11,783 bases of DNA from contig QNFO01000010.1 in assembly GCA_003646355.1 (NCBI GenBank), forward strand, positions 1 through 11,783, in the 5' to 3' direction. This DNA is from Gammaproteobacteria bacterium. Lineage in GTDB: Bacteria; Pseudomonadota; Gammaproteobacteria; Pseudomonadales; Porticoccaceae. The position numbers and the translations under genes are program-made. Positions 1 to 5,962 of this stretch are shown here, piece after piece (positions within the stretch are counted from its first letter, which is position 1; each line of letters begins with the position of its first letter). Below the pieces are notes generated by a model, which had not been told where the DNA came from, made no database searches, and worked only from the letters and a program-made list of their open reading frames with translations.

Positions 1-331
1 ACTTTTCCGTCGGCAGCACCTTGTCTTCTAGCAAGGCATTGATCAGGCCACTGTCCACCTCCATCATTCCCGCGATAGTCGTGTGGGCGGGCACACAGTA
101 GTGGCATTTATTTTCAAGATTAATCGACTGCCACACCACGGTCAGCTCTTCGGTATTAAAGCTACTTTGTTGAAACAAACCGTGCAGGTTTTTATAGGCC
201 GTGAGCACCGGTGGTGCCTCTGCCAGTACCGCATGTAAATTTGGCACCCAGCCGAAACTCTCGGCAGAATTTTTTAGCTCATCTCGCGCCGCCTGCGGGG
301 CCGTTTCCAGGGTATGTAATGTGAAGGGCAT
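1..331 (-). CDS. Carboxymuconolactone decarboxylase / AhpD-like protein, 3' end off the window
   Basis: Only the first 110 codons are visible; the gene runs off the left edge. The ATG is at 331-329, preceded by a strong AAGGAG ribosome site, so the start is secure. The visible protein begins MPFTLHTLETAPQAAR and carries the AhpD-type redox motif CHYCVPAH, with Cys76, Cys79 and His83 in the CxxC-x3-H arrangement used by alkylhydroperoxidase D and related CMD-domain proteins. In that family the cysteine pair reduces peroxides or other oxidised substrates and the histidine helps in proton relay. The real substrate cannot be told from the sequence. The gene diverges from an AraC-type regulator across a 145-bp gap, which suggests control by that regulator. 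A plain hydrolase or decarboxylase role is less likely because the CxxC pair is intact. Confidence 0.88.
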   Translation of the reverse strand, partial: MPFTLHTLETAPQAARDELKNSAESFGWVPNLHAVLAEAPPVLTAYKNLHGLFQQSSFNTEELTVVWQSINLENKCHYCVPAHTTIAGMMEVDSGLINALLEDKVLPTEK

Positions 332-476
332 TGAGTTCACTCCTTAATGGTGGAAAATCTTATGAATTGCGCCCGGGGCCAAATGTCATATCAGCCACCG
401 GGGAAGCCATGACTTTACGCCGCAAAAGCCGTACGATGAATGCCTTAAAATACGAAGTTAAAGCCCCGGAGTCCGA
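332..476. promoter_or_regulatory. Divergent intergenic region between the AhpD-like gene and the AraC-type regulator
   Basis: This 145-bp gap must hold the promoters of both divergent genes. I see no hexamer pair close to the sigma-70 consensus for either direction. A weak 5-bp inverted match, GTCAT (385-389) and ATGAC (409-413), could be part of an operator, but it is short enough to occur by chance. The regulator has a modest CGGAG ribosome site a few bases before its ATG. Confidence 0.4.
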
Positions 477-1367
477 ATGTCGCCCTTAAACGATCTGACT
501 CAACTCCTTAAACTGAGTGTTGATGTCTACCATAACGCTCGCGTCTGCGGTGACTGGAAGATAGAAACCGGTGCCGACATCAGCGGCAAAACCTGCTTCC
601 ACATGGCCACCCAGGGCGGCTGCCTGCTCACCGTGCCCGGTCGCGACACGTGGCTATTGGCAGAGGGCGATCTGGTGATCTTCCCCCGCGAAGTCGCCCA
701 CAATATGGTCAGCCCGCAAGCCCAACACGGCCCGCAACAACATCTGCCTATTAAGCAGTCGCAAAACACAGCGGGCACCAGCATGCTCTGTGGTGAAATC
801 ACCTTTGCCAACCCCGGTTTTCAGGTCTTGCTCGATGCCCTGCCCGAGGTATTTGTAATTCGGCGTGATGCCACCACGCCCTGGCTCAGCGAGCTGTTGA
901 ATTTAATCCTCAACGAAAGCCTGAGTAGTGAAACGCCCTCCAACCCCCTGCTCGATAAACTCTGTGAACTCTTATTTGCCTATGGCCTGCGTCACTTTAT
1001 CGAGCATCAAAACCGCAGCATTGGCGTGGTGGCACTTTTCGGCCACCGGCAAATTGCCCGCGCCGTCAGCGCCATTCACCAACAACCGAGCCACAATTGG
1101 GGGCTGGTCAATCTTGCCGAAGAGGCGCAAATGTCGCGCACCCAATTCGCGCAAGGTTTTAAACAATTGAGCGACTGGACTCCGATGCAATACCTGACAT
1201 GGTGGCGCATGCAACTCGCCTGGTCCTATCTCGATGCCGGTGAGCATGTCGCCACAGTTGCCGAAAAGGTGGGTTATCGCTCAGAGTCGGCTTTTTCGCG
1301 GGCCTTTAAGAAAAATCATGGGCTGAGTGCCGGGGCGGTACGGCGAGGAAGACGCGCCAAAAAATAA
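477..1367 (+). CDS. AraC-family transcriptional regulator with RclR-type cupin domain
   Basis: The 296-residue protein has an N-terminal cupin-like sensor domain (about residues 5-180, including GGCLLTVPGRDTWLLAEGD and FPREVAHNM) of the Cupin_6 type. A C-terminal AraC DNA-binding domain follows, with two helix-turn-helix units at about 209-232 (LAEEAQMSRTQFAQGFK) and 258-280 (VAEKVGYRSESAFSRAFK). The layout and several blocks resemble E. coli RclR, the reactive-chlorine sensor. Cys105, in LCGEITF, lines up with RclR Cys89. Cys24 lies three residues before the conserved DW region, close to but not exactly where RclR Cys21 sits. A redox-sensing role is therefore plausible but inferred. It diverges from the AhpD-like gene, its most likely target. 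The ATG at 477 is the only in-frame ATG near the CGGAG ribosome site. The usual final GxSPxxYR block is degenerate (GLSAGAVRR). Confidence 0.93.
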   Translation: MSPLNDLTQLLKLSVDVYHNARVCGDWKIETGADISGKTCFHMATQGGCLLTVPGRDTWLLAEGDLVIFPREVAHNMVSPQAQHGPQQHLPIKQSQNTAGTSMLCGEITFANPGFQVLLDALPEVFVIRRDATTPWLSELLNLILNESLSSETPSNPLLDKLCELLFAYGLRHFIEHQNRSIGVVALFGHRQIARAVSAIHQQPSHNWGLVNLAEEAQMSRTQFAQGFKQLSDWTPMQYLTWWRMQLAWSYLDAGEHVATVAEKVGYRSESAFSRAFKKNHGLSAGAVRRGRRAKK

Positions 1368-1411
1368 AGTGCTGCCGACAGCCCCTTACTCATGCGAGAG
1401 TCCTTTTTTAC

Positions 1412-1433
1412 CAAACGCTTAAACAAACGCTAA
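1412..1433. repeat. Two near-tandem copies of CAAACGCT(T)AA
   Basis: CAAACGCTTAA at 1412-1422 is followed by CAAACGCTAA at 1424-1433, giving a 12-bp period. It lies between the AraC-type gene and the secreted-protein gene. Function unknown; it could be a regulator site or a chance slippage duplication. Confidence 0.45.
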
Positions 1434-1453
1434 GCACCCGTGAAATCAACTAC

Positions 1454-1496
1454 TGACTCAATTTAATTTTTCGTGACTACCTGAGTCGTCTATAGT
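1454..1496 (+). promoter_or_regulatory. Candidate promoter and operator of the secreted-protein gene
   Basis: A TATAGT hexamer (1491-1496) matches the -10 consensus at five of six positions, but the -35 region (TTTTTC-like, about 1467-1472) is poor, as in activator-dependent promoters. Overlapping it are a perfect 6-bp inverted repeat, GACTCA (1455-1460) with TGAGTC (1482-1487), and a direct repeat of TGACT at 1454-1458 and 1474-1478. The 20-bp spacing of the direct repeat is close to two helical turns, which would suit an AraC-type activator. That the neighbouring regulator binds here is inference. Confidence 0.35.
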
Positions 1497-1551
1497 GAGT
1501 TAATAAATTTATCCAAAAATACAATAATCAAAAAATGAAATGGAGAATGAG

Positions 1552-2646
1552 ATGACCAAAATCCACAGAATAATCACTGCAATAATGTGCTCAATGGCGA
1601 GTATTGTTACTGTTTTTTGCCTGACTTCAAGCGTAACTTATGCCGGTAGCGATAAAAACAAAGGGGCTGATTATCAAGTACCGCGCAACTCTCAAGGCCA
1701 TCCAAACCTGCAGGGGATCTGGGACTTTCGAACATTAACCCCCCTTGAGCGCCCCCTTGAAGCAGGCGGCAAGGCTGTATTTTCAGCAGAAGAAGCGGAG
1801 ACATTTCGCCAGCAAAAAGTGGCCGGTCATGATGTTGATAAGCAACGGGATATCCCTGCCTCATTTGATGTAGAAGCTGCCTATAACACCTTCTGGTGGG
1901 ATTTTGGCACTGAAATGAACGAAGATCGGCGCACCTCGCTGATTGTCGATCCCGCCAATGGACGCCTGCCTGCACTCACGCCAAAAGCGCGAGAAGACAT
2001 GAAAAGAAACCTACTGCATATACCGCCGGTAAGAGTGTTTGGCTCGCTCGGCGAAGTAACATTTCGACCCAAAGGCCCGGAAGCACTCGGGCTTTCTGAA
2101 CGCTGCCTGGTGGGATTCAATGCCGGCCCTCCGCTAATACCGAGCGCGTATAACAACAACATCCGCATCGTGCAGGCTCCCGGCTATATTGTTTTGTTCA
2201 CCGAGATGATTCACGACGCGCGCATTATCGCGATGGACAACAGCCCACAATTACCGCAGGGCTTTAAAAAATGGTCGGGGGGTTCAAAAGGCCATTGGGA
2301 CAAAGACACACTCGTCATCGAAACAAGTAACTTCACCGATAAAACGCCAGTCTATCAATTGCCCATCAACTTGAAGGACCCGGCTATGAACGGCGTAGTC
2401 GGTCGCGGCAAGGATTTTAAGCTGACCGAACGTTTAACCCGAATCAGTGATTCGCGCCTACTCTATGAGTACACCATTGACGAACCCAACACCTTCACCA
2501 AACCCTTTACAGTGGCAATACCCATGAAGGCGAGCAAGGATCAAATATTTGAGTATGCTTGCCACGAGGGAAACCACTCAATGACGGGCATGCTGGGTGG
2601 CGCACGAACTCTCGAAAGAGAGGCAGCTCAGGCCGCTAAAAAATAA
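1552..2646 (+). CDS. Secreted protein of an uncharacterised widespread family
   Basis: The start at 1552 is chosen because a GGAGA ribosome site (1542-1546) sits 5 bases before it; the earlier in-frame ATG at 1540 overlaps that site. The 364-residue protein opens with a signal peptide (basic MTKIHR, hydrophobic stretch to about 25, likely cut after Ala31 in VTYA). I recognise the family pattern from many environmental proteobacteria and acidobacteria, but know no function for it: GHPNLQGIWDFRTLTPLERP near 49-68, RTSLIVDPANGRLPALTP at 127-144, SERCLVGFNAGPP at 182-194, YNNNIRIVQAPGYIVLFTEMIHDARII at 200-226 (given as a region), HWDKDTLVIETSNF at 248-261 and EYACHEGNHSM at 334-344. The invariant-looking Trp, His and Cys residues could form a binding site, but nothing shows catalysis. 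It is probably periplasmic. It stands alone; no operon partner is visible. Confidence 0.85.
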   Translation: MTKIHRIITAIMCSMASIVTVFCLTSSVTYAGSDKNKGADYQVPRNSQGHPNLQGIWDFRTLTPLERPLEAGGKAVFSAEEAETFRQQKVAGHDVDKQRDIPASFDVEAAYNTFWWDFGTEMNEDRRTSLIVDPANGRLPALTPKAREDMKRNLLHIPPVRVFGSLGEVTFRPKGPEALGLSERCLVGFNAGPPLIPSAYNNNIRIVQAPGYIVLFTEMIHDARIIAMDNSPQLPQGFKKWSGGSKGHWDKDTLVIETSNFTDKTPVYQLPINLKDPAMNGVVGRGKDFKLTERLTRISDSRLLYEYTIDEPNTFTKPFTVAIPMKASKDQIFEYACHEGNHSMTGMLGGARTLEREAAQAAKK

Positions 2647-2671
2647 TAGCGTTAAACCACCATCAAATTTA

Positions 2672-2745
2672 TTGGCTGAACTTTCGATAGATTGAAAGTC
2701 TTGCGTACCTGTCAAAGCTCATAGCTAGCTTGTATGCTCAGCCAA
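2672..2745. repeat. Nested inverted repeats able to form a three-way junction
   Basis: An 8-bp perfect outer inverted repeat, TTGGCTGA (2672-2679) and TCAGCCAA (2738-2745), encloses two smaller hairpins: ACTTTC/GAAAGT (2680-2685, 2694-2699) and AAGCT/AGCTT (2715-2719, 2727-2731). It begins 26 bp after the stop of the secreted-protein gene. There is no T-run, so it is not a standard terminator. It could be an RNA fold or a remnant of a repeat element. Confidence 0.5.
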
Positions 2746-2870
2746 CTTTCCGGGGAACGCCCAAGCACCTTTCACAAGCGCGCTGCCACTCCTGATGAAA
2801 CTGCGCTTATGAAAGGCAATACGCCTCTCGATAAACGTGTCCGTTATTTTCGGGGACGCTCACTCTGAGC
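2746..2870. repeat. Long imperfect inverted repeat with flanking GGGGA-CGC motifs
   Basis: A 14-bp inverted repeat with one mismatch pairs 2768-2781 (CCTTTCACAAGCGC) with 2803-2816 (GCGCTTATGAAAGG) around a 21-base loop. It is bracketed by two similar stretches in the same orientation, TTTCCGGGGAACGC (2747-2760) and TTTTCGGGGACGC (2847-2859). A further 5-bp hairpin, GCTCA-CTC-TGAGC, follows at 2858-2870. The arrangement resembles a degenerate REP/MITE-like element, but no transposase gene, terminal repeat pair or target duplication is clear. Confidence 0.45.
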
Positions 2871-2900
2871 TCCTAAGTTTGCAGAAATATTAAGTACATT

Positions 2901-3242
2901 TTACCCACAGCACTTCTTATATTTTTTACCGCTGCCGCAATTGCAAGGCTCATTACGTGCTGGCACTTTATCAATTTTAACGGTTTCACTTTTGTTAAGA
3001 AGTACTGTCAGCTCAGCGATAGACTCAACGGCATCTTTACTTTCATCAAGTTTAACCACGGCATGTAACTGCGCATCAGCAACCAGTGTTTCTACTTCTT
3101 GCTTACGCGCCTCACTGGTAACGACCAACGCCAACGGATATTTTTTACTGCCGAATTTTCGGCTAGCATTCACGTCACGACCGTATTCAACGTGGTTCTC
3201 TCGGGCATCTTGACGGCCCATGAAAAAGAATTTATCTGACAT
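2901..3242 (-). CDS. SEC-C/SWIM metal-binding motif protein, PBPRA1643-like
   Basis: This 113-residue protein ends in a SEC-C motif, CNCGSGKKYKKCCG, with Cys100, Cys102, Cys111 and Cys112. The motif is known from the C-terminus of SecA, where it binds zinc. The N-terminal part (MSDKFFFMGRQDARENHVEYG) matches what I recall of the small PBPRA1643 family of marine gammaproteobacteria, whose function is unknown. The ATG at 3242 is taken as the start because GGAT lies at a fair distance before it. A TTG four codons upstream would add MDYY but has no better ribosome site. It is downstream of higA on the same strand with a 112-bp gap, so it may be read through from the toxin-antitoxin promoter or be independent. 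Confidence 0.87.
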   Translation of the reverse strand: MSDKFFFMGRQDARENHVEYGRDVNASRKFGSKKYPLALVVTSEARKQEVETLVADAQLHAVVKLDESKDAVESIAELTVLLNKSETVKIDKVPARNEPCNCGSGKKYKKCCG

Positions 3243-3354
3243 GTAATAATCCAAATTGTTGTAAAAAGATAATCGGTAAAATAAGGTTTAGATCTTGTAA
3301 TCAAGTATTTTTAATGGCCCAACCTGCTGCCGCATAATGCTGGACGACATCAGC

Positions 3355-3651
3355 TCAAGCCGCCTGAAAGTTGTAGGGTGATACATGTAGTGACTCTTTT
3401 TGCTGCCTTGTTTGCCAGAGGTCGTATGCATTTTGTAAGCGCAGCCAATGATCAGCAGATGGTCTACCAAAGGCCAACTCAAGACGAACGGCCATCTCTG
3501 GCGTAACAGAACCACGTGCGTTTAAAACCTTAGATAAGGTTTTACGGCTTACATCCAGGTGACTTGCAACATCAGTAATCGTTAATCCCAATGACTCAAT
3601 TACCAGGTCTTTGAGAATTTCTCCGGGGTGCACTGGGTTAAACATAGCCAT
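3355..3651 (-). CDS. higA: HigA-family antitoxin (XRE-type DNA-binding protein)
   Basis: The 98-residue protein has the typical HigA layout: the NPVHPGEILKD N-terminus, a helix-turn-helix at about 24-44 (LTITDVASHLDVSRKTLSKV), the block VTPEMAVRLELAFG at 49-62, and the closing HWLRLQNAYDLWQ at 68-80. Members of this family bind and neutralise HigB toxins and repress the operon's promoter. Its ATG shares one base with the toxin stop codon (TAATG at 3653-3649), so translation is likely coupled; there is no clear ribosome site of its own. A second ATG two codons in (3645) is an alternative start. Toxin first and antitoxin second is the order known for hig operons. Confidence 0.95.
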   Translation of the reverse strand: MAMFNPVHPGEILKDLVIESLGLTITDVASHLDVSRKTLSKVLNARGSVTPEMAVRLELAFGRPSADHWLRLQNAYDLWQTRQQKESLHVSPYNFQAA

Positions 3652-3929
3652 TAGTGATAATCCTCGTAATTTACTATTTCGACATCCCGCCCCACGAAGC
3701 GATAGGTCACTCTCCAGTTACCACTGACGCGTACAGACCATATCCCTTTTCTATCGCCTTTGAGTTGGTGCATACGCAAACCAGGTAAATCCATATCGTC
3801 TGCGACTTCAGCTTGATCCAGGTTAGCAAGAATTAGACGCAGTCTTTTCTCATGTTTCTGCTGAATTCCAGAGATGTTGCCTGATGAGTAAAACTTTTGA
3901 AGACCTTTGTGGATAAAGCTTTTAATCAT
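3651..3929 (-). CDS. higB: HigB-family toxin, ribosome-dependent mRNA endonuclease
   Basis: The start at 3929 gives a 92-residue protein beginning MIKSFIHKGLQKFY, the usual length and start of HigB/GraT toxins; an in-frame ATG at 3998 would add 23 residues unlike the family. The active-site residues described for Proteus vulgaris HigB (His54, Asp90, Tyr91, His92) are all present at exactly these positions here, in LRMHQLKGD and the terminal NYEDYH. GIWSVRVSGNWRVTYRF (62-78) is the core of the RelE-like fold. HigB toxins cut mRNA in the ribosomal A site. The toxin therefore looks active and should need the antitoxin encoded just after it. There is no good ribosome site before the ATG. Confidence 0.95.
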   Translation of the reverse strand: MIKSFIHKGLQKFYSSGNISGIQQKHEKRLRLILANLDQAEVADDMDLPGLRMHQLKGDRKGIWSVRVSGNWRVTYRFVGRDVEIVNYEDYH

Positions 3930-3966
3930 GAGCTTAAGTGTAACCTCAGGGGTGCCGAAAAGCCAA
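3930..3966 (-). promoter_or_regulatory. Candidate higBA promoter, possibly giving a leaderless mRNA
   Basis: On the minus strand TTGGCT (3966-3961) and TACACT (3942-3937) are separated by 18 bases and each match consensus at four of six positions. The -10 box ends 7 bases before the toxin ATG, so transcription would begin at or next to the start codon. This fits the absence of a ribosome site. The -10 box overlaps one copy of the palindrome CTTAAG. Confidence 0.4.
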
Positions 3967-4005
3967 TGACTACCAAAAAACGTATCCCAAAATGGCACCC
4001 TTAAG
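3933..4005. promoter_or_regulatory. Possible HigA operator: paired CTTAAG and GGGTGCC inverted repeats
   Basis: CTTAAG occurs at 3933-3938 and 4000-4005, and GGGTGCC (3950-3956) pairs with GGCACCC (3994-4000). These bracket the toxin promoter candidate in the 86-bp gap between yheS and higB. HigA proteins repress their own promoter through palindromes, so one of these is a reasonable operator candidate. Confidence 0.3.
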
Positions 4006-4015
4006 CAAAGCCAAA

Positions 4016-5953
4016 TTACCCATCAAAGGCCTCAGTCATCGCCTCCAACTCATCCTGCAAGGCCAGCCACTCTTCCTCCAGCGTTTGCAGTTCATTCTTG
4101 CCCTCGCCCTGGGCCTTCATTAATTTATTGAGTTCCTGCACCGGCTTGTCAGTATAGAGAGTAGGGTCGGCGAGTTGTTCGGCGAGGCCTTCCAGACTTT
4201 TTTCCAACTTGGCCATGTTCTTCTCAATGGCGCTGATTTTTTTGCGCTGGGGAGCCACCTGCCGACGGAACTCAGCCTGCAGTCGTTTTTGCTCTTGCCG
4301 GTCGGGGGCTTTACTAGCGGGGCCAGCCGTAGCATTTGCGCCCTGCCCATCTGCATCTTCTTCTGTACCCATATTTACGGGTCGCGGGGCGCTTTTAATT
4401 TGCAGGCGTTGGTAGTCGTCCAGATCGCCGTCAAAGGGTCGGACTTCGCCATGGGCGACCAGGTAAAGCTCATCGACCACAGTGTGTAGCAGATGGCGAT
4501 CGTGCGAGACCACCACAACAGCACCGGGGAATTCCTGCAGGGCGAGGATTAGCGCTTCGCGCATATCGACGTCGAGGTGGTTGGTGGGCTCATCGAGCAG
4601 CAACAAATTTGGCCTTTCCCAGACCAATAGCGCCAGTGCGAGGCGAGTTTTTTCACCACCGGAGAGAGGGCCAACCGGGGCCAGTACAGCGTCGCCACGA
4701 AAGCCAAAGGTGCCAAGATAATTGCGTAGCTCTTGCTCTTTTTTACCTTCGGCAATGCGTTGCAGGTGGAGCAAGGGGCTGGCATCGAGGTCTAGCGCGT
4801 CGAGCTGTTGCTGGTCGAAATAACCAACCTGTAATTGACGGCCTCGATCGACATCGCCACTGACAGGCTCAATCACCCCGGCGAGTAATTTCACCAAAGT
4901 CGATTTGCCAGCACCGTTGCGCCCGAGTAAACCAATACGCGAACCCGGCAATAAATTAATGTGGATGTGTTTGAGGATGACGGTATCGCCATAACCGGCT
5001 TGCACCTGGTCAAAACTAATCAGCGGTGAGCACAGCTCATCGGGTTCAAAAAACTTGAAATCAAAACCACTGGCCGCATGAATGGGCGCGGCGGCCTGGA
5101 GTTTTTCGAGTGCCTTGACTCGGCTCTGGGCCTGTCGCGCCTTAGTGGCCTGATAGCGAAAACGGTCGACAAAGGCCTGCAGGTGGGCGCGCTGGCGTTG
5201 CTGTTTATCAAATACCGCCTGCTGCAGCATCAGCCGTTCGCCGCGCTGGCGCTCAAAGCTGGAGTAGTTGCCGGCATAGCTATCTAAAATCGCGCCGTTG
5301 AAATGAATAATTCCGTCGACCAGGTTGTCGAGAAATTCCCGGTCGTGGGAGATAACAATTAAGGTGCCCGAATAGCGTTTTAGCCAGCGCTCGAGCCAGA
5401 CCACGGCCTCTAAATCGAGGTGGTTAGTGGGCTCATCAAGCAGCAATAACTCAGAGGGCTTGAGCAGGGCGCGGGCCAAGTTCACCCGCATACGCCAGCC
5501 ACCGGAAAAACTCGACACCGGCTGCAATTGGGCCTCGTGCTCAAAGCCCAGCCCGGCCAATAATTGCGCAGCACGAGGACCCATGGAGTAACCGTCGAGC
5601 GCTTCGTAGTTGTGGTGCCAGTGCGCCAGCACATCACCCCCCGCTTCTTCGGCCGCTACCTTTTCGGCTTCGAGGGCGCGGTATTCGCTATCGCCGTCAA
5701 TGGTGTATTCGAGTACCGAGGCGGAAATACTCGGGGTTTCCTGGTCGACACTAGATATACGCCAGTGGGCGGGGAAGCCAATATCACCAGCATCGGCATG
5801 TAGCTCGCCTTTTAGCAGAGCAAATAGTGATGACTTGCCCGAGCCATTGGCGCCGATGAGGCCGATTTTCTGGCCGTCGTGAACACGCAGGTTGGCATCT
5901 TTTAGCAGGCTTTTATTGCCGCGAATCAGTTCGAGGTTTTGCGCTGTAATCAT
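4016..5953 (-). CDS. yheS: ABC-F family ATPase YheS
   Basis: The 645-residue protein has two ABC ATPase cassettes and no membrane segment, the ABC-F layout. Cassette 1 has Walker A GANGSGKSS (34-42), signature FSGGWRMR (149-156), Walker B with catalytic Glu174 (LLDEPTNH) and switch His203. Cassette 2 has GRNGAGKST (344-352), LSGGEKTR (430-437), Glu455 and His484. The linker between them (about 230-290) is charged and helical. The C-terminal tail (about 550-645) is rich in Lys, Glu and Gln and looks like a coiled coil. It follows E. coli YheS closely, including QETP at 71-74 and the YTIDGDSEYR block. ABC-F proteins act on ribosomes; YheS is linked to relief of difficult translation, but its precise role is less certain. 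The start lies 9 bp after the ttcA stop with no clear ribosome site, so it is probably co-translated with ttcA. Confidence 0.96.
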   Translation of the reverse strand: MITAQNLELIRGNKSLLKDANLRVHDGQKIGLIGANGSGKSSLFALLKGELHADAGDIGFPAHWRISSVDQETPSISASVLEYTIDGDSEYRALEAEKVAAEEAGGDVLAHWHHNYEALDGYSMGPRAAQLLAGLGFEHEAQLQPVSSFSGGWRMRVNLARALLKPSELLLLDEPTNHLDLEAVVWLERWLKRYSGTLIVISHDREFLDNLVDGIIHFNGAILDSYAGNYSSFERQRGERLMLQQAVFDKQQRQRAHLQAFVDRFRYQATKARQAQSRVKALEKLQAAAPIHAASGFDFKFFEPDELCSPLISFDQVQAGYGDTVILKHIHINLLPGSRIGLLGRNGAGKSTLVKLLAGVIEPVSGDVDRGRQLQVGYFDQQQLDALDLDASPLLHLQRIAEGKKEQELRNYLGTFGFRGDAVLAPVGPLSGGEKTRLALALLVWERPNLLLLDEPTNHLDVDMREALILALQEFPGAVVVVSHDRHLLHTVVDELYLVAHGEVRPFDGDLDDYQRLQIKSAPRPVNMGTEEDADGQGANATAGPASKAPDRQEQKRLQAEFRRQVAPQRKKISAIEKNMAKLEKSLEGLAEQLADPTLYTDKPVQELNKLMKAQGEGKNELQTLEEEWLALQDELEAMTEAFDG

Positions 5954-5962
5954 TGTATTTAA

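Noticed and set aside
1368..1411. Terminator after the AraC-type gene (GCTG-CCGA-CAGC and the T-run at 1403-1409)
   Set aside because: The 4-bp stem lies about 20 bp from the T-run and the nearer hairpin has only 3 bp, so it is not convincing.
1540..1551. ATG at 1540 as start of the secreted protein
   Set aside because: It overlaps the GGAGA ribosome site that serves the ATG at 1552, and adds charged residues before the signal peptide.
2651..2816. Integron attC site, suggested by GTTAAAC at 2651-2657 and the long inverted repeat
   Set aside because: No matching RYYYAAC partner at the proper distance, no second core site and no integrase; the core-like heptamer can occur by chance.
3285..3320. 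Terminator between higA and the SEC-C gene (CTTG-TAAT-CAAG hairpin)
   Set aside because: A 4-bp stem is too weak, and the T-run is on the plus side, the wrong direction for higA.
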